Below are positions 43,734-54,004 of a DNA stretch of 64,000 nucleotides, in pieces. The notes under the pieces were generated by a model, which did not search any database, was not told where the DNA came from, and was given only the letters and a program-made list of their open reading frames with translations. The translations under genes were made by a program, and so were the position numbers. Source of the stretch: Algoriphagus aquimarinus (GTDB taxonomy: Bacteria; Bacteroidota; Bacteroidia; Cytophagales; Cyclobacteriaceae); assembly GCF_900112005.1 (NCBI RefSeq), contig NZ_FOKK01000013.1:58111-122110 (forward strand). The letters run 5' to 3'. Positions within the stretch are counted from its first letter, which is position 1. Every line of letters begins with the position of its first letter.

Positions 43734-44927
43734 TTAATTTGACTCCAACACCTTCACCATCTTATCAAATCCCTTTTTGATTTCAGTGAATTGCCGATCT
43801 CTGGAAGCTTCCAGATTTTCTTTAGTGGCATTAGTAGCAACTAAGAATTGCTCGTAAATCTCCGAAAACTCAATGGAGCGCTGATTGCCTTTCAATCCCC
43901 ATGTTGCCAAGTAAGCGCCTAGCTTTTCTACCTTCAAGCCTACATGCGGTACAGCGTAACTCAAAGCTGTAATCGCTCCGTGCAAACTCGTCCCGACGTA
44001 GCATTTAGAATTTGCGATGAGATACATGATATCCCAGATATTATCCGCATCAAAATAGGTATATGGACTCTTCAAGAGTGATCCAATCTCCTGCAAAGCT
44101 TCATGATCGTCATGGTCCAAAGCCTTACCGATAGGACAAAGACAGATTTCAGTTTCACCTTTCTGGTAAATCTCATCCAGTCCGCTGGCAATTACTTGCT
44201 CGTGACCACGTGTAGTTTTCTTATTTATTTGGGCAAAAACATACTTCCCAGAGTGCTCGGCAACATATCCAGCAACCTCATGTGTCACCATTTTGTGAAG
44301 ATAATTCAGCGGATAGAACTCTGACATCAAGATGGCTGAGTCTGGGCAAAGATCAGCAGTCAGACCGCTTTTCATCAAATTATCGACGGTCAGCTGATCA
44401 CGAACAGCAAAGTAATCTGCGTTCCCAAGCTTCTCTTTCAAGAAATCATACTTCGCAAAAGTGGCCGGACTTAGGCCAGAACCACCCAAGGAATTCAAAG
44501 TCACAGACTGGACTCCAGCAAAGTCAGATTTATCAAATACAAAAGGAAGCGTCGTTTTACCCTTCAGGATTTTCTTAGTCCATCCATTTAGATCCAACAC
44601 TTTGTTAACTCTAACATGTCTTTTATTGATTCTCTGGAAAAGTGGATTCAATGCTGCATAAAGCGAATTCCATGTAACGCCTAATGCCTCGCCACCTGCT
44701 ATAATCACATGAACAGGATTTGTAGGATCGCCGCATTGCTTATAGAATTCTTTAAGCCCTTTAGTCGGTAATCCTCCTACACTCGAAAGATCACTTTCCA
44801 CCAGACCAAAATATTCAAATTCGAAATCCTTCCCATATGAACTCAACTGACGCTCGATCACCAATGGGAAAAGTAAATCCCCGTAATTGTATCGGTCGAA
44901 AGCACCTATAATTAAGACTTTTGTCAT
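43734..44927 (-). CDS. Polysaccharide pyruvyl transferase family protein
   Basis: I take ATG 44927 (MTKVLIIGAFDRYNYGDLLFP), giving 397 residues; nine more upstream codons are open. GAFDRYNYGDLLFPLVIERQL is the family N-terminus and GTSLHGAITALSYAVPHVGLKVEKLGAYLATWG the C-terminal block. Such enzymes add pyruvate ketals to sugars of exopolysaccharides, making them acidic. The gene is divergent from the flippase gene at the head of the polysaccharide cluster, so its acceptor is probably that polymer. Confidence 0.87.
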   Translation of the reverse strand: MTKVLIIGAFDRYNYGDLLFPLVIERQLSSYGKDFEFEYFGLVESDLSSVGGLPTKGLKEFYKQCGDPTNPVHVIIAGGEALGVTWNSLYAALNPLFQRINKRHVRVNKVLDLNGWTKKILKGKTTLPFVFDKSDFAGVQSVTLNSLGGSGLSPATFAKYDFLKEKLGNADYFAVRDQLTVDNLMKSGLTADLCPDSAILMSEFYPLNYLHKMVTHEVAGYVAEHSGKYVFAQINKKTTRGHEQVIASGLDEIYQKGETEICLCPIGKALDHDDHEALQEIGSLLKSPYTYFDADNIWDIMYLIANSKCYVGTSLHGAITALSYAVPHVGLKVEKLGAYLATWGLKGNQRSIEFSEIYEQFLVATNATKENLEASRDRQFTEIKKGFDKMVKVLESN

Positions 44928-45001
44928 GTGTTTAACTAGTATAATTAAGATCAATCGAACTTACCCGAATAACAAATTCTTTAAACGTTATTAGGCTGGA
45001 A

Positions 45002-45022
45002 GACCGTTGACCGAGGACCGAA
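45002..45022 (+). repeat. Three tandem heptamers upstream of the flippase gene
   Basis: GACCGTT, GACCGAG and GACCGAA sit end to end in the divergent spacer. They are related to the minus-strand array at 40237-40264. Confidence 0.6.
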
Positions 45023-45144
45023 GTGGCCGTGACCATTCATCCTTGCAAAAAAGATACTTGATTTTAAATCCAGAGAAATTAAGCTGAGGAACTATTTTTG
45101 GTAAGTAGGACGTAAATTCAGTACAAAATCATCAAAAGACAATT

Positions 45145-46692
45145 TTGAGCACCAAGCCCGTTGCCGTCCATCGTATTTTTTCAGGTTCAGTCTGGGGGAT
45201 TTTAGCCAAAATTCTCGATGCTGCTGCCAAGTTCGTCACCATCCCATTATTGGTTGGGTATTATGGCAAAGCTGACTACGGATTGATCGCCTTGGCTTTC
45301 TCGCTAAATGCCTATTTGAGACTCATGGATCTAGGGATGAACGTGGGTTCTGTACGCTTTTTCTCCATGTGGGAAGCCAAAGCTGATTGGGAAAATATAG
45401 GGAAAGCATCTCGCTCCAGTATTATTTTCTACGGTACCATCGGACTGGTGAATGCACTTATTTTCATGTTTATGGCTAATTATGGCCAGCTTTTCTTTAA
45501 TCTCAATCCAGACCAGATCCCGACTTATAGGGTCATGATGTACATACTGTCGGCAAGTACAGTGTTGAACTGGCTGTCGAATGTGATCATCCAGTTACTC
45601 AGTGCCAAAGACGAACTAGGCTATGTGAACCGAGTTACGGTCGTGAGTAGTATGCTCAATTTTATAGTGGCGATCACCGCCATACATTTCGAGTGGTCTC
45701 TGCCTCAATACTTTCTTTTCTACACGATTTCTACGCTTGTTCCGATTCCACTTAATATTCTACGTTTACGTGTTTTCCCAGTTCCTTTAGGGCAATTGCT
45801 TACACCAAAATGGGATGGAAAGATTTTCAGAGAAATCATCGGCTACAGTTCTGCGATATTTCTGATGGGTCTTTTCCAACTCACTGCAAATGAATTGCGA
45901 CCGATTTTGCTGGCAAAATTTGCTTCGGGTATTGACGTATTGACAGATTATCGTGTGATTCAGACGATTGCGATGCTGATTATATCGTTCGGGACGATAT
46001 TTCTTCAGGTGCTTTTGCCCTCAGCTTCTAAAGTCTACCAGGAAGGGAATCACTCCAAAATGGAGAAGATGGTTTTCACCGCAACTCGGTACATATCTAT
46101 TTTCTTAAGTTTTATAGTTTTTCTGCTGGTGCTGAATTCGGAATCTATTCTATTACTCTATATGGGGAAAGATTACCTCCATTTGGCCGTATGGCTGAAC
46201 ATCTGGCTACTCACTGTGTTACTCAATATGCACAATACTCCAGTTGCTAGTTTGGTGCTTTCTTCAGGCAAAACCCGCTTCCTGATTTATTCCTCGGCGA
46301 CGGCTTGTATACTTTCACTTCCTATCACGGTGATCCTCGCACCTACACTGAATGTAGGCGCGGCGGTAATTGGTTACTTAGCTTATATGTTGATTCAGAT
46401 TGGTTTCTTTTATATTTATTATATCCCTAAAGTGCTGAAACTAGATAGCAAGAAGATTTTCTTCGGCGCTTTTTCACCTTCCGTTTTGGGTGCTGTGATT
46501 GCGTTTGCAGTTGCTTTTGGTCTAGGGAAATTGATAGAAATACCAGAAGGTTTCCTTGGAATCGTAATCAATTCGGTGATTTTTACTACGGTTTTTGCCG
46601 CATTCCACTTTCTGTTTATCATCAAAGCCGCGGATATTGACTTTCTGCGCACCAAACTTTTGAAAAGAAAACCAACTAATGAGCAAGAATAA
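45145..46692 (+). CDS. Wzx-type polysaccharide flippase
   Basis: The 515-residue membrane protein has about twelve to fourteen helices. It opens VHRIFSGSVWGILAKILDAAAKFVTIPLLVGYYGKADYGLIALA, the MOP-exporter N-terminus. It would flip lipid-linked oligosaccharide repeat units to the periplasm. The start appears to be TTG at 45145; the next Met is far inside. Its stop lies 14 bases inside the next gene, so translation is coupled. Confidence 0.88.
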   Translation: MSTKPVAVHRIFSGSVWGILAKILDAAAKFVTIPLLVGYYGKADYGLIALAFSLNAYLRLMDLGMNVGSVRFFSMWEAKADWENIGKASRSSIIFYGTIGLVNALIFMFMANYGQLFFNLNPDQIPTYRVMMYILSASTVLNWLSNVIIQLLSAKDELGYVNRVTVVSSMLNFIVAITAIHFEWSLPQYFLFYTISTLVPIPLNILRLRVFPVPLGQLLTPKWDGKIFREIIGYSSAIFLMGLFQLTANELRPILLAKFASGIDVLTDYRVIQTIAMLIISFGTIFLQVLLPSASKVYQEGNHSKMEKMVFTATRYISIFLSFIVFLLVLNSESILLLYMGKDYLHLAVWLNIWLLTVLLNMHNTPVASLVLSSGKTRFLIYSSATACILSLPITVILAPTLNVGAAVIGYLAYMLIQIGFFYIYYIPKVLKLDSKKIFFGAFSPSVLGAVIAFAVAFGLGKLIEIPEGFLGIVINSVIFTTVFAAFHFLFIIKAADIDFLRTKLLKRKPTNEQE

Positions 46693-47623
46693 ATTTTCGA
46701 TTTGTATTCCTGCCTACAAGAGCAAATACCTGCAAGAATGCATTGATAGCATCCTTTCACAGACGATTGAAGACTTTGAATTGATCATTTTGAATGATTT
46801 CTCTCCAGAGCCAATTGAAGAGATCGTCTTGAAAAATCAGGATCCTAGAATCCGATATTTCAAGAACGAAAAGAATGTAGGGGCTTATGATTTGGTGGAC
46901 AACTGGAATAAATGTCTGGAACTCTCCACTGGGGAATATATCGTCATAATGGGTGATGATGACCGTTTAGCCCCAGATTATTTGGCTGAGTTTGAAAATT
47001 TGATTCTAAACTACCCAAGCCTAAATGTCTACCACTGCCGCAGCAAAATCATCGATGACGATGGAAATGACGTAATGCTCACACCTTCATTACCTGCTTT
47101 TGAATACGTCTATGACTCGATCTGGCATCGCCTGCGTCAACTGCGCTCAAATTATATTTCCGATTACGTCTATAATACTTCCGCGCTGAAAGCTCAAGGT
47201 GGTTTCTACAAACTCCCACTCGCATGGGGTTCGGATGACATCACGGCCTTTATAGCTTCTGCGAAAAAGGGTATTGCTCACTCGAACAAGCCCGTCTTCG
47301 AGTACAGAAGCAATCGCCTTTCTATCACTTCCACAGGAAATGATCTGCACAAAATGATGGCGGACGTTAGTTATTCTGATTGGTTGGGAGATTTCCTAAA
47401 AAACAATCCTCCACATCCTTCGGAAAAAGTGATTTTCGAACATCTTCTAAAAGAAAAGGATAAGTACATGCATGATAAGAAGCTGTATACAATGATGCTT
47501 TCCATGCGAAGTAGTCCATTTGAGAAAGCCAAAAACTGGATGAATACAAGAGATAAATTCGGTTTGTCGATCAAGGATATCGGAGTTGCTCTTGCAAAAA
47601 GCATGAATTCAAACCGCTCTTGA
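46679..47623 (+). CDS. Family 2 glycosyltransferase
   Basis: The 314-residue GT-A fold enzyme has the N-terminus FSICIPAYKSKYLQECIDSILSQTIEDFELIILNDFSPEP and the metal-binding GDDDRLAPDY as its DXD motif. It should add a sugar to a lipid-linked acceptor at the cytoplasmic face. Specificity unknown. Its start is inside the flippase gene, and its TGA shares a base with the next ATG. Confidence 0.88.
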   Translation: MSKNKFSICIPAYKSKYLQECIDSILSQTIEDFELIILNDFSPEPIEEIVLKNQDPRIRYFKNEKNVGAYDLVDNWNKCLELSTGEYIVIMGDDDRLAPDYLAEFENLILNYPSLNVYHCRSKIIDDDGNDVMLTPSLPAFEYVYDSIWHRLRQLRSNYISDYVYNTSALKAQGGFYKLPLAWGSDDITAFIASAKKGIAHSNKPVFEYRSNRLSITSTGNDLHKMMADVSYSDWLGDFLKNNPPHPSEKVIFEHLLKEKDKYMHDKKLYTMMLSMRSSPFEKAKNWMNTRDKFGLSIKDIGVALAKSMNSNRS

Positions 47624-48696
47624 TGTCGATGGATTCACCTACCAAAATCATCTTCAATCCCTGCGAAAACAAGGAAAATCAATACATCGCTATTCTGGTC
47701 AATGGACTGGAAAAGTACGGGTATGATGTAAGCAGATTGGATGATTTTCTTTCCTCAAAAAAGCATTACCAATCTATCAAGCTACTTCATCTGAACTGGT
47801 TTGAAAATTTGGACGAAAGCAGCTCCTCAAGTATGTGGAAAAGCTATTTCAGGAAATTGGTTGTGCTTGCGGCTATTAAGTTTGGGAAGAAAAAGCTGGT
47901 CTGGACTATGCACAACAGACTTTCCCATGAGAAAAAGTCTGGGAAACTGAGTCGTGCTTTAACCCAGAAAATCGTCTCACAAGCAGATGCTATTCTGATT
48001 CATTCTGAAGCTTCCAGAGATATTTTGCGCAGCCAATACCGGAACCTACGAGCTAAAATTGTCCACATTCCACATCCTGACTTTGTAGATGTGTATGGGG
48101 CTATGCTTCCTGAAGGTTCAGAGGAAAGGAAATCTCAACTCAAGCTTCTTTTTCTAGGTGCGATCAAGCCTTATAAAAACATAGAATTGCTGATCGAAGT
48201 AGCGAGGAAATTTCCTGAGTCAGTTCACTTGACTATAGCAGGCAATCCAAATTCTGAAGCTTACCGAGATGAGTTGCAGAAATTGGCGCAGAATATTCCC
48301 AATATTTCGCTGGAATTGAAATTCATCCCTGATGCGGAATTGCCAAGCTATATTCATCAATCAGATTTACTCATTCTTCCTTATTCGCTGGAAAGCAGTC
48401 TAAATTCAGGAACAGTTATTCTGGGATTTTCCTATGGGAGATCAGTCATCTGCCCACGAATTGGCACTATTGATGACTTAGATGGAGGCGAAGATGTATT
48501 TGACTATACCTATGAAAGCGATTCTGAACATCTAGCAGCACTGGAAAAACAGATTCAAAAAGCCATAACACTTCATCAAAACAACCCACATGCTCTGATC
48601 GAAAAAGGTTACAGAATGCGGGAATTGACATTAAAGAAAAACAACAAACAAGACGTAACCGATAGATTAAGTGAGCTATATGAAAGCTTACTATGA
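47623..48696 (+). CDS. Family 4-type glycosyltransferase
   Basis: Start ATG 47623 (TGATG overlap with the previous stop) gives 357 residues; TTG 47620 would add one residue. The N-terminal half is the acceptor domain. The C-terminal GT-B half has LKLLFLGAIKPYKNIELLIEVARKF and the donor region ILPYSLESSLNSGTVILGFSYGRSVICPRIG. The usual EX7E motif is weak (SLNSGTVIL), so it may use an unusual donor. It is part of the polysaccharide operon. Confidence 0.82.
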   Translation: MSMDSPTKIIFNPCENKENQYIAILVNGLEKYGYDVSRLDDFLSSKKHYQSIKLLHLNWFENLDESSSSSMWKSYFRKLVVLAAIKFGKKKLVWTMHNRLSHEKKSGKLSRALTQKIVSQADAILIHSEASRDILRSQYRNLRAKIVHIPHPDFVDVYGAMLPEGSEERKSQLKLLFLGAIKPYKNIELLIEVARKFPESVHLTIAGNPNSEAYRDELQKLAQNIPNISLELKFIPDAELPSYIHQSDLLILPYSLESSLNSGTVILGFSYGRSVICPRIGTIDDLDGGEDVFDYTYESDSEHLAALEKQIQKAITLHQNNPHALIEKGYRMRELTLKKNNKQDVTDRLSELYESLL

Positions 48697-48754
48697 GAAT
48701 TCATTCGCAGGCAGTACTATTTCGGGTGGTTTTGTATTTAGAAAATCCCCCTTG

Positions 48755-48772
48755 CCCCCTTTTTAAAGGGGG
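48755..48772. repeat. C/G-run hairpin in the gap between glycosyltransferase genes
   Basis: CCCCCTTT (48755-48762) pairs with AAAGGGGG (48765-48772). It lies in the only sizeable gap (184 bases) inside the cluster and could interrupt or attenuate the transcript. No T tract follows. Confidence 0.45.
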
Positions 48773-48880
48773 AATTGCCAAACTTGAACCTCTACTGTCG
48801 ACCCAATCGATCAAACTACACTAAAATAGAAAAACATACGCTAGTTAAACTGACATCCCTTTTTCAGCTAAAACCTATAC

Positions 48881-50092
48881 ATGAAAATCCTATACATCAA
48901 CTCTCTTTATAGCCCACTGATCGAAGGTGGCGCAGAGATTTCCCTGAAACTGATCGTAGAAGGAATGAAATCTTTGGGTCATGAAGTCGTGGTGTTGAGT
49001 TTGATGCCTGAGAAAGGGATGAAAAAAGAGTTGGTGGATGGAGTTACTGTCTATAGAGCAGGATTGCAAAATGGGTACTGGCCTTATTCCAAAGCCAAGA
49101 AAAATAAGCTTTCTAGATTGGCCTGGCACTATAAAGACCAGTCAAATAATGCCATGGCTCAAGTCGTGGAAGAAATCTTGCTCACTGAAAAGCCAGACAT
49201 TGTCTCTTGCCACAACCTTGCTGGTTGGTCAGCTGCTGTGTGGAATCCTATACATCAGGCGGGAATTCCTATAGTGCAGGTGCTGCATGATTTGTATTTG
49301 CTTTGCCCAAATAGCAACATGTTTAAGAATGAGCAAACTTGCCAAACTCAGTGTTTGAGTTGTAAGCTTTTGCGAAGCAATCATGCAGATAAGTCATCTC
49401 AAGTAAGCGCTGTGGTAGGCATCAGCAATAGCATTTTGCAGCGATTTATTGAGTTTGGATACTTTGCAAGCGCTTCTAAAAATATCATTTACAACACTAG
49501 AACTATTTCAAACCCTGCACCCAAATCCGCTAGAAGAGCTGGACAATCAATGCGCTTTGGCTATCTGGGCACACTTTCAAAAGTCAAAGGATTGGAATGG
49601 CTGATCGAGCAATTCAAAAAACTGGATTTCGAGGCTAGTTTAAGTATAGCAGGAAAAGGAGATAAAGTATACGAAAATCAATTGAAGGAACTGGCTGAAG
49701 GCTCCAACATTGAATTTGTAGGATATGTGAATTCCACAGAATTTCTAGCTGAAATGGATGTGTTGATCGTCCCATCGCTTTGGGAAGAACCACTGGGAAT
49801 GGTGGCGATCGAAGCATTGGCAAACCATGTTCCGGTGATCGCAAATAAAAGAGGCGGACTTCAGGAAACGGTAAAAGATGAAATCAACGGTCTGTATTGC
49901 TACGATAGTGAGCCGGATTCTTTGAGTGCTGCAATGCGCCAACTCTACGAGAATCCTGAGCAGTACAATCAATTTAGCCAAGCAGCGAGAGAATCCGTGG
50001 CTTCTATTTTGGATGCTGATCGAATGATCGGAGAATATGAAGCAGTTTTGAAAGAGGCTCTAACCAAGCCCAAACCTGAAATTTCGAAATGA
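48881..50092 (+). CDS. Family 4 glycosyltransferase
   Basis: The 403-residue GT-B enzyme has ILYINSLYSPLIEGGAEISLKLIVEGMKSLGHEVVVLS at the start and GYLGTLSKVKGLEWLIEQFKKL in the centre. The donor EX7E region is PSLWEEPLGMVAIEALANHVPVIANKRGGLQE. A four-cysteine segment (CQTQCLSCKLLRS) near residue 160 is notable and could bind a metal. The stop overlaps the next gene start (ATGA). Confidence 0.9.
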   Translation: MKILYINSLYSPLIEGGAEISLKLIVEGMKSLGHEVVVLSLMPEKGMKKELVDGVTVYRAGLQNGYWPYSKAKKNKLSRLAWHYKDQSNNAMAQVVEEILLTEKPDIVSCHNLAGWSAAVWNPIHQAGIPIVQVLHDLYLLCPNSNMFKNEQTCQTQCLSCKLLRSNHADKSSQVSAVVGISNSILQRFIEFGYFASASKNIIYNTRTISNPAPKSARRAGQSMRFGYLGTLSKVKGLEWLIEQFKKLDFEASLSIAGKGDKVYENQLKELAEGSNIEFVGYVNSTEFLAEMDVLIVPSLWEEPLGMVAIEALANHVPVIANKRGGLQETVKDEINGLYCYDSEPDSLSAAMRQLYENPEQYNQFSQAARESVASILDADRMIGEYEAVLKEALTKPKPEISK

Positions 50093-51306
50093 GCGCTCCT
50101 CCAATCACACTCACCAACCAAGCGGCTGCTCTCGAAGGAAACGAATGGAAAGCCATATCAATTGCAGAATCACTGTTTTTGATTTCGCTCATTTCCATGT
50201 TCCTACCAGTGAAGGTTTATCCGGTGATTTTTGTGATCAGTTCGTACTTTTTCTACAGAGAAACTCCGAAGCTGAACTTCTGCAAATGGTCAATAGCTCT
50301 AGCAGTTTTCAGCACGTACGCGGTGCTGAGTTACTTGATCAATTATCCTGGAGAACCGCTCGCTTTGACCAATATCATTAAACTAGTCATCAATTTCCTC
50401 TTTCTATTTTTCGCAATCAATTGGCTTGGTTGCAGGGATAATGAATCACTGATTAGCATGCTTGATTCGGTACTTTTAGCCGTTCTGGCACTGTCATTAG
50501 TTCAGCTTCTGATTTATCATCAAGCATATGATTTCAAGCTGATCACTGGAAGTGACTCCTCTGGCCAGGCAAGTTCGCTTTACCGAAACTCACTTTATTA
50601 CTGGGGTTTGGACGATAAAAATATGTTTGGCGCACGCATAGCTCTGATCGGTTTTTCGTTCATCTGCATTCCAATAGTCTTGAAAAATAGGCTGTCGATC
50701 TGGAGAATTCTCTTCGTATTTTTGATCGGATTTCTCAGCTTATCCCGAACTCCAATCGTCGCATTACTACTTGGCGTCTTTTTCTTAATCTGGATTTCTG
50801 TGGAGAAAAAATGGAAAATCGGGCTGCTTGTTTTGGTAGCCTTAGCACTTCCACTTATCCTCCAAAAAGTAATTCGGGTAGATTCTCTGACTTCGTCCAA
50901 TGATGGAATGGGAATTAGATTGGTTTATTGGAAAGCATTTTTCCAGCATTTCAACGCTATTTCTCCCTTGGGAAATGGCTTTCTCAGCGCTCCTGAATTT
51001 CTAGGAAGTTATGCCGATTTCTACCGTGGAGAGCCCCATATTCATAACACCTTTCTCTCCACTTACCTTGAATTAGGTATTGTAGGCTTCTTCTCATTCT
51101 TGGCATTTCTGGTTTGGTTTATCCAAGATTGTTGGCAAAAAACAGTCAATTCAAAACTTTGGATAGCACTTCTTATCCCGATCCTCTCCATCATGATGAT
51201 CCTGTATTCTGGCTATGACAACGACGTAGTCATTTATTTATGTCTGATTTATCTCATCGGTTCACTACGAGAAATCAGCTTTCAAAACATAAAACTCAGT
51301 CTATGA
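50089..51306 (+). CDS. O-antigen polymerase/ligase-like protein (Wzy)
   Basis: The 405-residue inner membrane protein has about ten helices and a periplasmic loop with RGEPHIHNTFLSTYLELGIVGFFSF, the Wzy_C/WaaL-type motif. Only one such gene is in the cluster, so it should polymerise the repeat units flipped by the upstream Wzx. It overlaps both neighbours by 4 bases (ATGA), so this is a tightly coupled operon. Confidence 0.87.
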   Translation: MSAPPITLTNQAAALEGNEWKAISIAESLFLISLISMFLPVKVYPVIFVISSYFFYRETPKLNFCKWSIALAVFSTYAVLSYLINYPGEPLALTNIIKLVINFLFLFFAINWLGCRDNESLISMLDSVLLAVLALSLVQLLIYHQAYDFKLITGSDSSGQASSLYRNSLYYWGLDDKNMFGARIALIGFSFICIPIVLKNRLSIWRILFVFLIGFLSLSRTPIVALLLGVFFLIWISVEKKWKIGLLVLVALALPLILQKVIRVDSLTSSNDGMGIRLVYWKAFFQHFNAISPLGNGFLSAPEFLGSYADFYRGEPHIHNTFLSTYLELGIVGFFSFLAFLVWFIQDCWQKTVNSKLWIALLIPILSIMMILYSGYDNDVVIYLCLIYLIGSLREISFQNIKLSL

Positions 51307-52295
51307 AATCTCGAAAAAATGTATTGATCGATAGTCGCTGGGCTGGAAATACTGGAATAGGAAGATTGTATCAGGAGGTAATGAATTATGCTCCATTCGA
51401 TGCTACATGTGAATACGTGGAAAGCAAAATGGGCTTGGGGAATTTGCTGACGCCTTTAATGCTGGGTGAGGAAATAAAGAAGTCAAATGCGGATGTATTC
51501 TACAGCCCGTCATTTATGCCACCTGCATTTTCGAAGACTCCTTTCATATTTACCGTGCACGATCTCATGCACTTATTTTACTATTCGAAGCTCCATAAGA
51601 TTTATTATGAGCAGGTGATTGCGAGGCTGGCGCCAAAAGCGAAGAAGATCATCACAGTCTCTCATTTCAGCAAAAAACAACTGGTGGATTTATTGGGTAT
51701 ACCAGAAGAGCTAATTAAGGTGATTTATAATGGAGTAGATGGTCATTTCTTGGAAAACGAAGAAGAATATGAGAGCATTCGTCCCTATTTTCTCTATGTA
51801 GGAAATAGAAGAAAAAACAAGAATGTACCGGCTATGCTCACTGCCTTTGCTAAAGCGAGAATCCCAAATGACTTTATGTTTTACCTCTCTGGCAATGCTG
51901 ATGCGGAGCTTGAGGCACTGATTGGAAGTCTTGGCATACAGAAAAGGGTTCGGTTTTTGGGTTTTATAGAGGAAGCGGATTTACCCAAACTATACAAGGG
52001 CGCACATGCTACCTTATTCGCCTCACTGATGGAAGGATTTGGGTTACCGGTCATTGAATCTATGGCCTCAGGCACTCCAGTTTTGACTTCGAATACAAGT
52101 TCACTTCCTGAAATCGCTGGAGGAGCAGCACTTTGTGTAGATCCGACTGAAATTTCTGCCATTCAAGCGGGCATAGAAAAACTTGTAGATGACGAAGATT
52201 TCTATGTGGAATGTACCATAAAAGGTCTTGAGCGCGCAAGGGAGTTTAGCTGGAAAAAGACGGCTGCAGAAACATGGGAAACCATTCTTTCTTGA
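51303..52295 (+). CDS. Family 1/4 glycosyltransferase
   Basis: ATG 51303 (MKSRKNVLIDSRWAGNTGIG), which overlaps the previous stop by 4 bases, gives 330 residues; the longer frame from 51240 adds 21 residues read from another gene. LYVGNRRKNKNVPAMLTAFAKARI marks the donor domain. The EX7E motif is clear in ASLMEGFGLPVIESMASGTPVLTSNTSSLPEIAGG. Mannosyl- or rhamnosyltransferases of this type are common; the sugar is unknown. Confidence 0.9.
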   Translation: MKSRKNVLIDSRWAGNTGIGRLYQEVMNYAPFDATCEYVESKMGLGNLLTPLMLGEEIKKSNADVFYSPSFMPPAFSKTPFIFTVHDLMHLFYYSKLHKIYYEQVIARLAPKAKKIITVSHFSKKQLVDLLGIPEELIKVIYNGVDGHFLENEEEYESIRPYFLYVGNRRKNKNVPAMLTAFAKARIPNDFMFYLSGNADAELEALIGSLGIQKRVRFLGFIEEADLPKLYKGAHATLFASLMEGFGLPVIESMASGTPVLTSNTSSLPEIAGGAALCVDPTEISAIQAGIEKLVDDEDFYVECTIKGLERAREFSWKKTAAETWETILS

Positions 52296-52302
52296 AACAA
52301 CC

Positions 52303-53994
52303 ATGAAAAATTACTTTCACTCATTCATTTTCTTTACGCTGCTTTTTGCACTTCCCCTAGTTGGCATATGCCAATCTGGCAAGAGAATCAATGTGCTTGA
52401 ACATGGGGTATTGGCTACTTCTGAGAATGATCAAACAGAAGCCATTCAACAGGTGATTGACCAAGCTAAGGAAGGTGATACCGTATTTTTCCCCGAAGGA
52501 AAATACCTAGTTCGCACAATCCTTTTGAAGTCTGGAGTAAACCTTCTTTCAGAGGGAATAATCAAGCATCATACCTCTGCAAAAACCGGAGAATATTCCA
52601 TCGAAAAGCAAAACTCACCCAACCCCTTGATATTTGGCCAAGAGGTCTTAAATGTGAGTATTTCGCTGAAAGGGGATTCAAGTAATGAGGGTATTTACCT
52701 TTTGAAGAGTCAACAAATACGTATTTATAATACGGAACTAACCGGTGATTCTACGAAACTGAGAGCCTATCCTGGCATCATGACTTTTCAGTGCAGTGGA
52801 GTTGAAATTTCGAATACGAGAATTCATCATTTCGGAATGCCGCGGACAGAAACTGACAAGTATCAACCTGGAACGGGTATTCGGATCATGTCCAGCAACA
52901 CTATTTCCATTCATGATTCTGAGATTTATAAGAATGGTGAAAATGGGGTTTTTATCCATGGAAGCAGGAAGGTAGAGGTCATCAATAATGTGATTCGACA
53001 CAATGGAATGTCGGCGATTCAGGTTGCCTTTGGAGATACTGGAAAGGAAAGTGACTACAATTTCTCCTACAATATTCTCGAGGAAAATGCTTCAGATGCA
53101 ATAGACATAAACAATAGATCAAAAGAAAAAGCAAAAAATATCGAGTGCATAATCACGGAAAATATCACCTGCGGAAATGGTTTTGTAAAGGGTGAATCCA
53201 CACCTGACGGTTCGGGAATTGCGACATTGATCAACGTGTCCAATGTCATTCTCTATAAAAATGAAGCTTATAGAAATAATCGCCCAGCTATTTATGTAGA
53301 AAGCTGTGGAGTGATTTTGGCAAAAGAAAACTGGGCAGATAATCAGGTGGAGATCACACTCGATTTGGAAGAATTACTTCTGGACAAAAACAGATTCAGC
53401 AGCATCAATTTGATCGCAAACACTAAGGCTCAGAAAATCCATCTTCGAAATAATACGCTAGGCTCACTTTCCTTGCCAAATGGAATTCAAGTGAATGAAT
53501 TTGACGTGGAAAACAACCGCTTCTCGAATGCAACCTTCAACTTCAACATGGAAGGAACCATGCATCTAACAGGAAATAAAATGGAGAACCATTCCGAAAA
53601 CCCGGCAATTTTGATTGTGAAAGCAGATAATGCATTATTGGAAAATAATGAGATTTTAAGCCGAAACTCATCTGCGATAGTCATTAAAAACACGGCTAAA
53701 AATATCCAAATCATCGGAAATGAGATAGAATCATTCAACACAGCTATTTTTGATGACAGCTCAAGAGACCTAGTAGTAAAGAATAACAGGATCAAATCAA
53801 TCGCTGGTGGAGAAGAAAATCAGGCATTCCGAAGTCATTTTCCAAATAACCTGACGTTGACTGGAAATGAATATCACGGTATTCAAAACACTATAACAGT
53901 CCTCCTAGTAGGAAAAGGAAAAGCGACAATTGGCAAGGAAAAACTCATTTCAGGAACAGCCAATTATGGGGAAGTAGAAATCACAGACTATTAA
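52303..53994 (+). CDS. Exported right-handed parallel beta-helix protein
   Basis: ATG 52303 starts a signal peptide (MKNYFHSFIFFTLLFALPLVGICQ) and gives 563 residues. The frame upstream overlaps the glycosyltransferase gene and is not signal-like. Repeats of the N-x-I/V-x-x-N type (NNVIRHNGMSAIQV, NVILYKNEAYRNNRPAIYV, ALLENNEILSRNSSAIVIKN) build a parallel beta-helix, the fold of polysaccharide lyases, epimerases and hydrolases. Catalytic residues cannot be named. Position in the cluster suggests it acts on the polymer in the periplasm. Confidence 0.85.
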   Translation: MKNYFHSFIFFTLLFALPLVGICQSGKRINVLEHGVLATSENDQTEAIQQVIDQAKEGDTVFFPEGKYLVRTILLKSGVNLLSEGIIKHHTSAKTGEYSIEKQNSPNPLIFGQEVLNVSISLKGDSSNEGIYLLKSQQIRIYNTELTGDSTKLRAYPGIMTFQCSGVEISNTRIHHFGMPRTETDKYQPGTGIRIMSSNTISIHDSEIYKNGENGVFIHGSRKVEVINNVIRHNGMSAIQVAFGDTGKESDYNFSYNILEENASDAIDINNRSKEKAKNIECIITENITCGNGFVKGESTPDGSGIATLINVSNVILYKNEAYRNNRPAIYVESCGVILAKENWADNQVEITLDLEELLLDKNRFSSINLIANTKAQKIHLRNNTLGSLSLPNGIQVNEFDVENNRFSNATFNFNMEGTMHLTGNKMENHSENPAILIVKADNALLENNEILSRNSSAIVIKNTAKNIQIIGNEIESFNTAIFDDSSRDLVVKNNRIKSIAGGEENQAFRSHFPNNLTLTGNEYHGIQNTITVLLVGKGKATIGKEKLISGTANYGEVEITDY

Positions 53995-54004
53995 TTTTTA
54001 AGCT

